From positions 124,001 through 188,000 of the forward strand of contig JBAWXZ010000002.1 of the NCBI GenBank assembly GCA_037143795.1: a DNA stretch of 64,000 nt, read 5' to 3'. How positions within the stretch are numbered: position 1 is the stretch's first letter; each line of letters opens with the position of its first letter. The stretch comes from Firm-13 sp037143795. GTDB lineage: Bacteria > Bacillota > Clostridia > Saccharofermentanales > Saccharofermentanaceae. The notes under the pieces are model-generated. The model saw only the letters and a list, made by a program, of their open reading frames with translations, ran no database searches and was not told where the DNA came from. The position numbers were made by a program, and so were the translations under genes. Shown here in pieces: positions 8,420-17,316 of this stretch.

Positions 8420-9247
8420 ATGCCAGTAAAGACTTTTAATCCAACCTCTCCTGCCAGACGTCAGATGACAGTCGCCGATTTTTCCGTCCTGAGTGACAAG
8501 AAACCGGAGAAGAGTCTTCTTGCCACGGGCAAAAAGTCAGGTGGACGTAATTCATATGGCCGTATCACAGTTCGCCATATCGGCGGTGGTAATCGTCGTA
8601 AGATTCGTGTGATCGACTGGAAGAGACAGAAGGACGAAATTCCTGCGACAGTAATCGCATTGGAATACGATCCGAACCGTACAGCCTATATTGCGCTTCT
8701 GCAGTATACGGATGGAACCAAAGCTTACATTCTTGCACCGCAGGGTGTTATCGTCGGATCAAAGGTAGTAAGCGGACCAACAGCAGATATCGTTGCCGGA
8801 AATGCCCTTCCTATAGAGAACATTCCGGTTGGCACGATTCTCCACAATGTAGAACTTAAGCCTGGTAAAGGCTCACAGATGGTTCGTACAGCGGGAGCCG
8901 GAGCACAGCTTATGGCAAAAGAAGGCGATTATGCACAGCTTCGTCTTCCTTCCGGAGAAGTTCGTATGGTAGCAGTTCGCTGCCGTGCAACAATCGGAAC
9001 CGTAGGCAACGGAGAGCACGAGAATATTTCAATCGGAAAAGCAGGACGCAAACGTCATATGGGTGTTCGTCCGACTGTCCGCGGTGTGGTTATGAACCCT
9101 TGCGATCACCCTCATGGTGGTGGTGAAGGTAAATCTCCTATCGGACGTCCGGGTCCCGTTACTCCCTGGGGTGTTCCGACACTTGGCAAGAAGACTAGAA
9201 ACAAGAAGAAACCGTCCAGTAAGTACATTGTCAAGAGAAGAAAGTAA
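8420..9247 (+). CDS. rplB: 50S ribosomal protein L2
   Basis: A 275-residue subunit-bridge protein next to the peptidyl transferase centre. The conserved C-terminal VMNPCDHPHGGGEGKSPIGR with its functional His is intact, and the basic KKPSSKYIVKRRK tail is present. Normal length. Confidence 0.97.
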   Translation: MPVKTFNPTSPARRQMTVADFSVLSDKKPEKSLLATGKKSGGRNSYGRITVRHIGGGNRRKIRVIDWKRQKDEIPATVIALEYDPNRTAYIALLQYTDGTKAYILAPQGVIVGSKVVSGPTADIVAGNALPIENIPVGTILHNVELKPGKGSQMVRTAGAGAQLMAKEGDYAQLRLPSGEVRMVAVRCRATIGTVGNGEHENISIGKAGRKRHMGVRPTVRGVVMNPCDHPHGGGEGKSPIGRPGPVTPWGVPTLGKKTRNKKKPSSKYIVKRRK

Positions 9248-9268
9248 TGAAGGGAGGCTCGTTTAGAT

Positions 9269-9547
9269 ATGAGTAGATCAACAAAAAAAGGCTATTTTGT
9301 TCAGGAAGCGCTGATGAAGCGGGTTGTCGCCATGAACGCGGTCAATGATAAGAAGGTCTTTAAGACTTGGTCCAGATCTTCTACAATTTTCCCGGAGATG
9401 GTGGGCCATACAATTGCTGTATACGATGGCAGGAAACATGTACCGGTTTATATCACTGAAGAAATGGTCGGCCATAAGCTCGGCGAGTTCGCTCCCACAA
9501 GGACGTTCAGAGGCCATGCCGGCGAGAAATCAACTGGCAGTCGCTGA
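9269..9547 (+). CDS. rpsS: 30S ribosomal protein S19
   Basis: A 92-residue 30S head protein. It begins MSRSTKKGYFV and contains the family motifs WSRSSTIFPEMVGHTIAVYDGR and GEFAPTRTFRGH. Normal length; a strong AGGGAGG precedes the start. Confidence 0.97.
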   Translation: MSRSTKKGYFVQEALMKRVVAMNAVNDKKVFKTWSRSSTIFPEMVGHTIAVYDGRKHVPVYITEEMVGHKLGEFAPTRTFRGHAGEKSTGSR

Positions 9548-9582
9548 TACATTGCGATAGCTCTTGAAGGGAGGAACAAAAA

Positions 9583-10059
9583 GTGGAAAAGAAAGTCATG
9601 AGCAAGGACTATATGCTGGAACACCGTGAGGAAATTCTTGCGGAACTGGCAGCACCTGCTAAGAAAAATGCAAAACCACAGCTTCTTACAAAAAAAGAAC
9701 GTAAAGTTCTTGGAGTTGGTAAGGATCAGGGTAAGGCAATTGCTAAGTATGTTCGTGTTACACCTCGTAAAATGAGCATTGTTATCAACCTCATTAAGGG
9801 GAAAAGCCTCGAAGAAGCATATGCCATTCTACTGTATACACCCAAGGCCGCTTCGCCGGTTTTGACAAAAGCGCTCAAGTCGGCAGAGGCAAATGCTGTT
9901 AATAACAACAGCCTGAGCCGCGACGCTTTGTATGTTGCAGATGCCTATGCTAATCAGGGACCGGTTCTGAAGCGTTTTATGCCGAAGGCCAGAGGATCCG
10001 CTGCAAGAATCAACAAGAGAACCAGCCATATTACGGTTGTTCTTAAGGAAAGAGTGTAA
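9583..10059 (+). CDS. rplV: 50S ribosomal protein L22 with N-terminal extension
   Basis: A 158-residue exit-tunnel protein. The normal L22 core begins near residue 51 (KAIAKYVRVTPRKMSIV) and ends with the tunnel hairpin (KRFMPKARGSAARINKRTSHI). The first ~48 residues are an extra Lys/Glu/Ala-rich extension absent from the usual ~110-residue form. The GTG start at 9583 has AAGGGAGG at proper spacing, so the extension is probably translated. Similar extensions occur in some clostridia. Confidence 0.94.
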   Translation: MEKKVMSKDYMLEHREEILAELAAPAKKNAKPQLLTKKERKVLGVGKDQGKAIAKYVRVTPRKMSIVINLIKGKSLEEAYAILLYTPKAASPVLTKALKSAEANAVNNNSLSRDALYVADAYANQGPVLKRFMPKARGSAARINKRTSHITVVLKERV

Positions 10060-10071
10060 GGAGGATTTCAG

Positions 10072-10746
10072 ATGGGCCAGAAGGTTAATCCCCATGGTTT
10101 GCGGGTTGGAGTCATCAAAGGATGGGATACTCGTTGGTATGCCGATAAGAAGACTTTCAGCGATTATCTGGTTGAAGACAAAAAGATCCGCGTGTTCGTC
10201 AAAAAGGAATGCTTCAGTGCAGGCGTTTCCAATATTGAAATAGAGCGCAAGGGTGACGATAAGACAATGGTCATTATCAACACAGGAAAGCCTGGAATTA
10301 TTATCGGGCGTCAGGGTGCTGGTATTGAAGATCTTAAGAAAAAGCTCCAGAAGGAATTTGGTAAGAGTTTCTTCGTTGATATTCGTGAGATCCGTACACC
10401 GGACTTGTCTGCACAGCTTGTAGCCGAGAGTATTGCAGCTCAGCTGGAGAAGAGAATTTCTTTTCGTCGTGCAATGAAGCAGGCCATGATGCGTACCATG
10501 AAAGCGGGCGCTAAGGGCATCAAGACTCAGGTTTCCGGCCGTCTCGGCGGTGCTGAAATCGCACGTGTTGAGCATTATCATGAAGGAACGATTCCGTTGC
10601 AGACACTGCGTGCGGATATTGATTACGGCTTTGCTGAGGCAGCTACGACATATGGTCGTATCGGCGTCAAAGTATGGGTTTGCCGCGGTGAGATTCTCCC
10701 CGTGAAGAAAGCCATCGTCAAAGTTGAGGAAGGGGGCGAAGAATAA
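10072..10746 (+). CDS. rpsC: 30S ribosomal protein S3
   Basis: A 224-residue protein at the mRNA entry channel. It starts MGQKVNPHGLRVG, has the KH-domain GIIIGRQGAGIEDLKKKL near residue 72, and ends with the conserved VWVCRGEILP region. The stop codon shares one base with the rplP start. Confidence 0.97.
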   Translation: MGQKVNPHGLRVGVIKGWDTRWYADKKTFSDYLVEDKKIRVFVKKECFSAGVSNIEIERKGDDKTMVIINTGKPGIIIGRQGAGIEDLKKKLQKEFGKSFFVDIREIRTPDLSAQLVAESIAAQLEKRISFRRAMKQAMMRTMKAGAKGIKTQVSGRLGGAEIARVEHYHEGTIPLQTLRADIDYGFAEAATTYGRIGVKVWVCRGEILPVKKAIVKVEEGGEE

Positions 10747-11177
10747 TGCTTCTTCCAAAAAGAGTTAAGTACAGAAAACAGCACCGCGGTCGTATGACCG
10801 GCAAATGTACCAGAGGCAATTTTGTTGCATACGGTGATTTTGGTATCGTTACTACAGAGCCTTGCTGGATAACATCCAATCAGATTGAGGCCTCCCGTAT
10901 AGCTATCAACCGTTATGTCAAAAGAGGCGGACAGGTCTGGATTAAGATTTTTCCCGACAAGCCGGTTACATCAAAGCCTGCTGAGACCCGAATGGGTTCC
11001 GGTAAAGGATCTCCTGATCACTGGGTTGCTGTTGTAAAACCGGGACGCGTTCTCTTTGAGATCGCAGGCGTTACAGAAGAAGTTGCAAGAGAGGCCATGC
11101 GCCTTGCAGGACATAAACTCCCTTGCAAAACGAAGTTTATTGCTAAGGAACAGGAGGGTGACGTAAATGAAGGCTGA
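10746..11177 (+). CDS. rplP: 50S ribosomal protein L16
   Basis: A 143-residue protein near the A-site tRNA elbow. It begins MLLPKRVKYRKQHRGRMTGK and contains MGSGKGSPDHWVAVVKPG. The start overlaps the rpsC stop by one base and the end overlaps rpmC by eleven bases. Confidence 0.97.
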   Translation: MLLPKRVKYRKQHRGRMTGKCTRGNFVAYGDFGIVTTEPCWITSNQIEASRIAINRYVKRGGQVWIKIFPDKPVTSKPAETRMGSGKGSPDHWVAVVKPGRVLFEIAGVTEEVAREAMRLAGHKLPCKTKFIAKEQEGDVNEG

Positions 11178-11367
11178 TGAAATCCGCGCAAAATCGGGAA
11201 CAGAGCTTGAAAAAGAACTCGTTGCCCTGAAGGAAGAGCTTTTTAAGCTTCGTTTCCAGCATGCTACCAACCAGCTCGAAAACCCTCAGCGCCTTGGTGC
11301 TGTCAAAAGGGATATCGCCCGCGTCAATACGATTATTCGCGAGCAAGAGCTCAAGAGCAGAAAGTAA
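11167..11367 (+). CDS. rpmC: 50S ribosomal protein L29
   Basis: A 66-residue two-helix protein at the tunnel exit. ELEKELVALKEELFKLRFQ and the DIARVNTIIRE helix are typical. It starts inside the rplP end with AGGAGGG upstream, implying coupled translation. Confidence 0.96.
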   Translation: MKADEIRAKSGTELEKELVALKEELFKLRFQHATNQLENPQRLGAVKRDIARVNTIIREQELKSRK

Positions 11368-11381
11368 AGGGGGACTAGTGA

Positions 11382-11642
11382 ATGAGTGATGATCGTAACC
11401 TCAGAAAAACTCGCGTCGGTACTGTAACAAGCGACAAAATGGATAAAACTATTGTTGTAGCTGTAACAGAACACGTCAAGCATCCGCTTTACAAGAAAAT
11501 CATTAAGAGAACTTACAAGCTTAAGGCTCATGATGAAGAGAATGTATGTGGTATCGGCGATAAAGTCAAAGTAATGGAAACCCGTCCGCTTTCACGCGAC
11601 AAGCGCTGGAGACTGATAGAGATTATTGAAAAGGCGAAATAA
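11382..11642 (+). CDS. rpsQ: 30S ribosomal protein S17
   Basis: An 86-residue primary 16S rRNA binder with an OB fold. RKTRVGTVTSDKMDKTIVV and the loop HPLYKKIIKRTYKLKAHDEEN are diagnostic. Normal length. Confidence 0.97.
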   Translation: MSDDRNLRKTRVGTVTSDKMDKTIVVAVTEHVKHPLYKKIIKRTYKLKAHDEENVCGIGDKVKVMETRPLSRDKRWRLIEIIEKAK

Positions 11643-11684
11643 TACGTAGCCGTTATGGTTTTCACGTAAAGGAGGAAATCTAGC

Positions 11685-12053
11685 ATGATTCAAGTTGAAT
11701 CCAGATTGAAATCTGCTGACAACACTGGCGCAAAAGAACTTTTGTGCATTAAAGTACTCGGCGGTTCATGGCGTAAATATGCAAATATCGGCGATGTCAT
11801 CGTATGCTCTGTCAAATCCGCTGCCCCTGGTGGCACGGTTAAGAAGGGTGAAGTTGTAAAGGCCGTGGTTGTCCGCACCAGAAAAGGTGTCCGGAGACCG
11901 GATGGTTCTTATATCAAGTTCGATGAAAATGCTTGTGTTCTCATCAAAGATGACAAGAACCCGCGCGGCACACGTATCTTTGGGCCAATCGCCAGAGAGC
12001 TGAGAGACAAGGACTATATGAAGATCCTTTCTCTGGCACCTGAAGTTTTGTAA
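11685..12053 (+). CDS. rplN: 50S ribosomal protein L14
   Basis: A 122-residue subunit-interface protein, the exact family length. It begins MIQVESRLKSADNTGAKE and ends with GPIARELRDKDYMKILSLAPEVL-type sequence. A strong AAGGAGG precedes it. Confidence 0.98.
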   Translation: MIQVESRLKSADNTGAKELLCIKVLGGSWRKYANIGDVIVCSVKSAAPGGTVKKGEVVKAVVVRTRKGVRRPDGSYIKFDENACVLIKDDKNPRGTRIFGPIARELRDKDYMKILSLAPEVL

Positions 12054-12065
12054 GGAGGACGACAA

Positions 12066-12416
12066 ATGGCAAGCAAAATTCACATAAAAAAAGATGATAC
12101 CGTAGTCGTGCTCTCGGGCAAGGACGCAGGTAAAAAAGGCAAGATTGTGAAAGCGGTTCCGGATAACGGACGCGTTTTCGTAGCCGGGCTTAACATGATC
12201 ACGAAGCATCAAAAGGGACAGGGCCAGTATAAACCGGCCGCTCTCATTCAACGTGAGGGTTCCATCGATGCTTCCAATGTTATGCTCGTATGTCCGAAAT
12301 GCAACAAGCCATCCCGTGTGGCTAATAAAGTTTCGGAAGATGGCTCTAAATCACGTGTCTGCAAAAAATGCGGCGCTGTGATTGATACGGTTAAGAAAGC
12401 AAGCAAGGAGGGGTAA
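12066..12416 (+). CDS. rplX: 50S ribosomal protein L24
   Basis: A 116-residue assembly initiator with a KOW motif (KKDDTVVVLSGKDAGKKGKI). The C-terminal part keeps two Cys pairs (CPKC near 79-82 and CKKC near 99-102) that suggest a zinc ribbon, as in many clostridial L24 proteins. Confidence 0.96.
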   Translation: MASKIHIKKDDTVVVLSGKDAGKKGKIVKAVPDNGRVFVAGLNMITKHQKGQGQYKPAALIQREGSIDASNVMLVCPKCNKPSRVANKVSEDGSKSRVCKKCGAVIDTVKKASKEG

Positions 12417-12419
12417 AGG

Positions 12420-12959
12420 ATGTCCAGATTAAAAGATAAGTACACATCTGAAGTTGCACCTGCTTTGCAGGAGACCTTCAGTTACAAGTCTGTGATGCAG
12501 ATTCCACGTCTCGAGAAGATCGTTCTCAACATGGGTGTAGGAGAAGTCAAGGACAACCCCAAAGCCCTCGAGAATGCAATGCGCGACATGGGAGCCATAT
12601 CCGGACAGAGACCGGTAGCTACGATAGCTACCAAGTCAGTTGCTGCTTTTAAACTCAGGGAAGGTATGAAGATCGGCTGCAAGGTTACACTTCGCGGCGA
12701 GAAAATGTACGATTTCCTCGACAAACTGATCAGCATCTCCCTTCCTCGTGTCCGCGATTTCCGCGGTGTAAGCGCGAACTCTTTTGATGGTCACGGCAAC
12801 TATGCCATGGGTATCAAAGAACAGCTGATGTTCCCCGAAATTGACTACGACAAGGTAGACAAAATTCGCGGAATGGACATCATTATAGTAACAACAGCTC
12901 AGACGGATGAAGAGGCAAGAGAACTTCTCAAGCTTTTTGGCATGCCGTTTCGCAAGTGA
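12420..12959 (+). CDS. rplE: 50S ribosomal protein L5
   Basis: A 179-residue protein of the central protuberance that binds 5S rRNA. MQIPRLEKIVLNMGVGE near residue 26 and the RGMDIIIVTTAQTDEEARELL C-terminus are diagnostic. Only three bases separate it from rplX. Confidence 0.97.
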   Translation: MSRLKDKYTSEVAPALQETFSYKSVMQIPRLEKIVLNMGVGEVKDNPKALENAMRDMGAISGQRPVATIATKSVAAFKLREGMKIGCKVTLRGEKMYDFLDKLISISLPRVRDFRGVSANSFDGHGNYAMGIKEQLMFPEIDYDKVDKIRGMDIIIVTTAQTDEEARELLKLFGMPFRK

Positions 12960-12977
12960 GCAGGAGGGTAAAGTGAC

Positions 12978-13163
12978 ATGGCAAAAAAGTCAATGATTCT
13001 AAAAGCCCAGAGGCCGGCGAAGTTTACCACACAGCAGCACAATCGCTGCAAACTCTGTGGAAGACCTCATGCCTATATCCGCAAGTACGGCGTATGCCGT
13101 CTCTGCTTCCGTGAATTGGCACATAAGGGACAGATTCCCGGCGTCCGCAAGGCCAGCTGGTAA
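12978..13163 (+). CDS. rpsN: 30S ribosomal protein S14, zinc-binding type
   Basis: A 61-residue short S14 with four zinc cysteines (CKLCGR and CRLCFRELAH), ending in GQIPGVRKASW. This is the C-plus form typical of Bacillota spc operons. Confidence 0.97.
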   Translation: MAKKSMILKAQRPAKFTTQQHNRCKLCGRPHAYIRKYGVCRLCFRELAHKGQIPGVRKASW

Positions 13164-13190
13164 CCGATAGCATAGCAAGGAGGAACACGT

Positions 13191-13586
13191 ATGCAGATTA
13201 CAGATGCAATCGCAGATATGCTAACAAGAATCCGTAATGCAGGCACAGCCGGTCATTCGACTGTTCTGATCCCGGCTTCCAATTTGAAGAAGGCTATCGC
13301 CCAGATTTTATTGGAAGAAGGATACATTACTCGTTTCGAGTGTATCGAAGATGACAAGCAGGGAATGATTAAAGTCACCCTGAAGTTTGCTGCCCGCAAG
13401 AGCGTTATCACGGGTATCAAGCGTATTTCAAAACCTGGACTTCGCGTTTACGCGGATTCAGAAAATCTCCCGAAGGTACTCGGCGGTCTTGGCATTGCCA
13501 TCATCTCCACATCCAAGGGAATTATGACAGATAAGAAAGCCCGCGCATCAAGCGTAGGCGGAGAAGTACTGGCTTACGTCTGGTAA
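13191..13586 (+). CDS. rpsH: 30S ribosomal protein S8
   Basis: A 131-residue primary 16S rRNA binder. It begins with DAIADMLTRIRNA and ends with the STSKGIMTDKKAR and GGEVLAYVW motifs. Normal length with a GGAGG start. Confidence 0.97.
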   Translation: MQITDAIADMLTRIRNAGTAGHSTVLIPASNLKKAIAQILLEEGYITRFECIEDDKQGMIKVTLKFAARKSVITGIKRISKPGLRVYADSENLPKVLGGLGIAIISTSKGIMTDKKARASSVGGEVLAYVW

Positions 13587-13612
13587 GAAACAAAAACTCT
13601 GAAATGGAGATT

Positions 13613-13628
13613 CTGCCGGGTTCGGCAG
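13613..13628 (+). promoter_or_regulatory. Small hairpin between rpsH and rplF
   Basis: CTGCCG (13613-13618) and CGGCAG (13623-13628) form a six-pair stem with a GGTT loop, followed by TTTCCCC. It is too weak for a clear terminator and may tune expression within the spc message. Confidence 0.4.
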
Positions 13629-13664
13629 TTTCCCCGTAATCTTAAGAGCAGGAGGTAGAAAGAT

Positions 13665-14207
13665 ATGTCTAGAATTGGCAGAATGCCGATTACGATCCCG
13701 ACAGGGGTCGAAGTAGAACAGGACGGCCACGTCGTCACTGTTAAAGGCAAGGGCGGCACACTGACTCAGATCGTGCATCCCGACATGAAGGTTGTTATCG
13801 ATGGCGCAGTAATTACTGTTGAGAGACCTTCCGAAGCAAAGATGCATAAAGCGCTTCATGGTTTGACACGGTCACTTATTAACAATATGGTGGTCGGGGT
13901 TTCAACCGGGTTTGCGAAGACTCTTGAAATCAACGGTGTAGGTTACAAGTGCATTAAGGACGGCAAAAAGATCGTTCTCAGCCTTGGTTACTCCCACCCG
14001 GTCGAGATGGTCGAGCCTGAAGGGATTACCCTTGAGGTACCGGCTCCGAACAAAATCATCGTAAAAGGTGCAGATAAACAGCTCGTCGGTGAGACAGCTG
14101 CCAAGATCCGTTCCTATAGACTTCCTGATGCATATAAGGGCAAGGGTATTAAGTACTCTACTGAGATCCTGAGAATCAAAGAAGGCAAGACCGGATCCAA
14201 GAAATAA
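13665..14207 (+). CDS. rplF: 50S ribosomal protein L6
   Basis: A 180-residue protein near the sarcin-ricin loop. MSRIGRMPITIP opens it, and the C-terminal signature PDAYKGKGIKYSTEILRIKEGK is intact. AGGAGG precedes ATG 13665. Confidence 0.97.
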   Translation: MSRIGRMPITIPTGVEVEQDGHVVTVKGKGGTLTQIVHPDMKVVIDGAVITVERPSEAKMHKALHGLTRSLINNMVVGVSTGFAKTLEINGVGYKCIKDGKKIVLSLGYSHPVEMVEPEGITLEVPAPNKIIVKGADKQLVGETAAKIRSYRLPDAYKGKGIKYSTEILRIKEGKTGSKK

Positions 14208-14225
14208 GAGAAGGGGTGAAAAAGC

Positions 14226-14594
14226 ATGATTAATAAACCTGACAGAAACGAAATTCGCTTGAGAAAACATGTACGCGTGCGCAAAAAGATCACCGGAACC
14301 CCTGCTCGCCCACGTTTGTGCGTTTTTAGAAGCAATACGAATATTTATGCTCAGATCATTGATGATTCGACAGGATCAACGCTGGTTAGTGCGACAACTC
14401 TTGAGAAAGACATCAAGACAGATCTGCCTTTCGGCGGCAATGTCAGCGGTGCAGCTGCAGTTGGCAAGCTTATTGCTAAGCGTGCTGTAGACAAGGGTAT
14501 CACTGAGGTTGTTTTCGACAGAGGCGGATACATTTTCCATGGCCGTGTTGCGGCCTTGGCTGAGGCAGCACGCGAAGCTGGCCTTACTTTCTAA
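14226..14594 (+). CDS. rplR: 50S ribosomal protein L18
   Basis: A 122-residue 5S rRNA-binding protein. RKKITGTPARPRLCVFRSN and the end FDRGGYIFHGRVAALAEAAREAGL are typical. Normal length. Confidence 0.97.
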   Translation: MINKPDRNEIRLRKHVRVRKKITGTPARPRLCVFRSNTNIYAQIIDDSTGSTLVSATTLEKDIKTDLPFGGNVSGAAAVGKLIAKRAVDKGITEVVFDRGGYIFHGRVAALAEAAREAGLTF

Positions 14595-14612
14595 GCAGGA
14601 GGGAAACAGAAG

Positions 14613-15107
14613 ATGCGTATTGATCCGAATACAGTAGAACTGAAAGAAAAAGTCATCCATATCGGTCGTGTTTCCAAGACCGTAAAGGGCGGACGTAATT
14701 TCCGCTTTGCTGCTCTTGTCATCGTAGGTGATGAGAATGGTCATGTCGGAAAAGGTATTGGAAAAGCTGCTGAAATTCCTGATGCTATACGCAAAGGAAT
14801 TGAGGATGCAAAGAAAAACCTTATTTTTGTCCCCATTCACGGCTCAACAATTCCTCACGAGACACTTGGTGTTTTCGGTGCCGGTAAAATCGTAATGAAG
14901 CCTGCTAAGGAAGGTACCGGAGTTATTGCCGGCGGTCCTGTACGTGCAGTCTGCGAAATGGCCGGTATCCGTGATATCCGTACAAAATCACTTGGAACCA
15001 ACAATCCGAACAACATGGTCAACGCGACTTTGGAAGGCCTTAAAAGCTTGAAATCTCTTGAAGAGGTTGCTCGTCTTCGCGGCAAGTCGGTTGATGAAAT
15101 TTTATAA
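14613..15107 (+). CDS. rpsE: 30S ribosomal protein S5
   Basis: A 164-residue decoding-fidelity protein. The double-stranded RNA-binding segment GRNFRFAALVIVGDENGHVG (start near residue 27) and the C-terminal GVIAGGPVRAVCEMAGIRDI are conserved. Confidence 0.97.
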   Translation: MRIDPNTVELKEKVIHIGRVSKTVKGGRNFRFAALVIVGDENGHVGKGIGKAAEIPDAIRKGIEDAKKNLIFVPIHGSTIPHETLGVFGAGKIVMKPAKEGTGVIAGGPVRAVCEMAGIRDIRTKSLGTNNPNNMVNATLEGLKSLKSLEEVARLRGKSVDEIL

Positions 15108-15124
15108 TAGGAGGTGTGTCTTCC

Positions 15125-15304
15125 ATGGCAGAATTAAAAATTACTCTGGTGAAGAGCACCAATAGTGCCAATAAGAACCACTGCTTAACTGTTAAGGCTC
15201 TCGGTCTGCATAAGATCGGCCAGTCTACTACTAAAACAGATACGCTGGCCATTCGTGGCATGGTTCGTAAGGTTGCACATCTGGTTACTTGCGAAGAAGT
15301 CTAA
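15125..15304 (+). CDS. rpmD: 50S ribosomal protein L30
   Basis: A 59-residue protein starting MAELKITLVKS, the usual L30 start. GGAGG at 15110-15114 is ten bases before ATG 15125 but only one base before the in-frame GTG 15116, so ATG 15125 is chosen. The GLHKIGQSTTKTDTLAIRGM core is diagnostic. Confidence 0.95.
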   Translation: MAELKITLVKSTNSANKNHCLTVKALGLHKIGQSTTKTDTLAIRGMVRKVAHLVTCEEV

Positions 15305-15321
15305 CGGAGGTAGGAATTAAC

Positions 15322-15765
15322 ATGAAGCTCAATGAATTGACTTCCAGCGGTAATGCAAAGGCATTCCGCAAAGGCCGCGGCGTTGGCAGCGGCAATGGTA
15401 AGACAGCCGGTCGCGGACATAAAGGACAGAATTCGCGTTCCGGCGGTGGAGTACGGCTAGGATTTGAAGGCGGACAAATGCCTCTATACAGACGTCTTCC
15501 CAAACGCGGTTTCAATAATACAAGATTTGCGTCTCATTATATTGAAATCAATGTCCAGGATCTTGAGATCTTTGCTGACGGTACGACAGTTGATTCCGCC
15601 CTGCTTGCAGATACCGGTATCCTCTCTGTTGCCAAAGTAAATGATGGTATCAAGGTATTGGGTATGGGTGAGCTGACAAAGAAACTCGTTGTTAAGGCGA
15701 AAAAATTCTCAGCTTCCGCAAAAGAAAAAATTGAGAAGGCTGGCGGCTCGGCCCTGGAGGTATGA
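15322..15765 (+). CDS. rplO: 50S ribosomal protein L15
   Basis: A 147-residue protein. MKLNEL, then GRGVGSGNGKTAGRGHKGQNSR and GFEGGQMPLYRRLPKRGF, are diagnostic. ATG 15322 has GGAGG upstream; an in-frame upstream start would run into rpmD and is rejected. Its TGA overlaps an ATG in front of secY. Confidence 0.96.
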   Translation: MKLNELTSSGNAKAFRKGRGVGSGNGKTAGRGHKGQNSRSGGGVRLGFEGGQMPLYRRLPKRGFNNTRFASHYIEINVQDLEIFADGTTVDSALLADTGILSVAKVNDGIKVLGMGELTKKLVVKAKKFSASAKEKIEKAGGSALEV

Positions 15766-15767
15766 TC

Positions 15768-17081
15768 ATGAAGGGTGTGTTTGATACCTTGATCAATGCA
15801 TTTCGCGTTCCGGATCTTAGAAAGAAACTTCTTTTTACATTTGGAATCCTGGCTATCTATGAATTAGGAAGCCTTTTGCCCTCACCGGGCATCAACCGCG
15901 AAGTGTTTACAGGTCTTGTGCAGCAACTAGGACAAATCGGGAGCCTCATGAACATTATCACGGGCGGTAGTTTGTACGCTGCTTCGATTTTTGCCATGGG
16001 TATCACACCGTATGTAAACTCATCAATTATTATTCAGCTCTTGACAGTCGCCATTCCTGCACTCGAAAGAATGCAAAAAGAGGGCGAGCCCGGAAGAAAG
16101 AAAATTCAGAAGATTGTCCGTTTTGTAACCGTTGGACTGGCATTCATTCAGGCAACTGCCTTCTGGTATGCTACCCGCAGTGCGATGTCGCACTACCTGC
16201 CTCTGTGGCTGAACTCCATACTCATTATTGTGTCATTTACAGCAGGTACGGCGTTTATCATGTGGCTTGGCGAACAGATCAATGACAAGGGTATCGGCAA
16301 CGGTATCTCACTGATTATCTTTGCAGGCATCGTTACCCGTCTTCCGTCCATGACAATGCAGCTTTATAACTATGCTTTGGATGTATCAGGCCGTTTTGAT
16401 TCAATAATCCTCGGCGGATTCCTTGGTATCATTCTGTTTATTGCAGTTGCCTCAATGGCAGTTGCCATCATACTGTTTGTTTTATTCGTGCAAAACGCGG
16501 AGAGAAGAATTCCGGTTCAATACTCCAAGCGTGTTGTCGGAAGAAAAACATACGGCGGACAGAACACATATATTCCGCTTAAAGTTAACCAGTCAGGCGT
16601 TATGCCGGTAATCTTTGCAATGTCAATGCTTTCACTTCCTTCGACAATCGTTACGATGTTCTTTTCGAACAGTACGAATATTATCGTTGAGTGGTTCAGA
16701 AACTTTGGAAAGAGTCCGATCTACTATGCGACCTATCTGCTTCTGATTATCGGATTTACTTTCTTCTATTCGATGATCCAGTTTAACCCGATTGAGATTT
16801 CCAACAATCTCCAGAAGAACGGCGGTTTTATCCCCGGTGTACGTCCAGGCCGTCCGACATCCGACTTTATAGCGCGTACGGCCAGCCGTATGAACTGGGT
16901 CGATGCTCTGTTCCTCTCTTCTGTTGTTCTGGTTCCGACATTGATCGGAACACTGACAGGAATTGAGAATGTCTGGTTTGCAGGTACTTCGGTTCTGATT
17001 CTTACAGGTGTTGCTAATGATCTGGTCAAGCAAATCGAGTCTCAGATGGTCACTCACCATTATAAAGGATTCCTTGACTGA
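15768..17081 (+). CDS. secY: Preprotein translocase channel subunit SecY
   Basis: A 437-residue integral membrane protein forming the protein-export channel with SecE and SecG. About ten membrane segments are visible. Conserved stretches include LGITPYVNSSIIIQLL-like sequence (here MGITPYVNSSIIIQLL near 83), EGEPGRKKIQ and GGFIPGVRPGRPT near 360. ATG 15768 is seven bases after GGAGG; ATG 15762 overlaps the rplO stop but is too close to that ribosome binding site. Confidence 0.96.
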   Translation: MKGVFDTLINAFRVPDLRKKLLFTFGILAIYELGSLLPSPGINREVFTGLVQQLGQIGSLMNIITGGSLYAASIFAMGITPYVNSSIIIQLLTVAIPALERMQKEGEPGRKKIQKIVRFVTVGLAFIQATAFWYATRSAMSHYLPLWLNSILIIVSFTAGTAFIMWLGEQINDKGIGNGISLIIFAGIVTRLPSMTMQLYNYALDVSGRFDSIILGGFLGIILFIAVASMAVAIILFVLFVQNAERRIPVQYSKRVVGRKTYGGQNTYIPLKVNQSGVMPVIFAMSMLSLPSTIVTMFFSNSTNIIVEWFRNFGKSPIYYATYLLLIIGFTFFYSMIQFNPIEISNNLQKNGGFIPGVRPGRPTSDFIARTASRMNWVDALFLSSVVLVPTLIGTLTGIENVWFAGTSVLILTGVANDLVKQIESQMVTHHYKGFLD

Positions 17082-17170
17082 TGCAGACTGCATCGATGAG
17101 GTATTCCGTCCGCGATTTCATAAGCGTGGGCTTTTGGGGACCACAATGTAAATAGATTTATGCAAATGAT

Positions 17171-17207
17171 AGCCTCGCACAGAGTAATATATTCTCTGTG
17201 CGGGGCT
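17171..17207 (+). promoter_or_regulatory. Strong hairpin between secY and adk
   Basis: Positions 17171-17184 pair with 17194-17207 over fourteen base pairs with one G-T wobble and a nine-base loop. GTATGAGCG follows instead of a T-run, so it does not look like a standard intrinsic terminator; an RNA processing or stability element is possible. The 235-base gap 17082-17316 holds nothing else clear. Confidence 0.6.
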
Positions 17208-17316
17208 GTATGAGCGTAAAAGAAGAAGAAGGTTCCATACGTTTGTGTTACTCTTAAGCGAATAGGGACGACGGCTCTTCTTTGGACAAATTACATAAAA
17301 CGGGAGGAAATCGACA

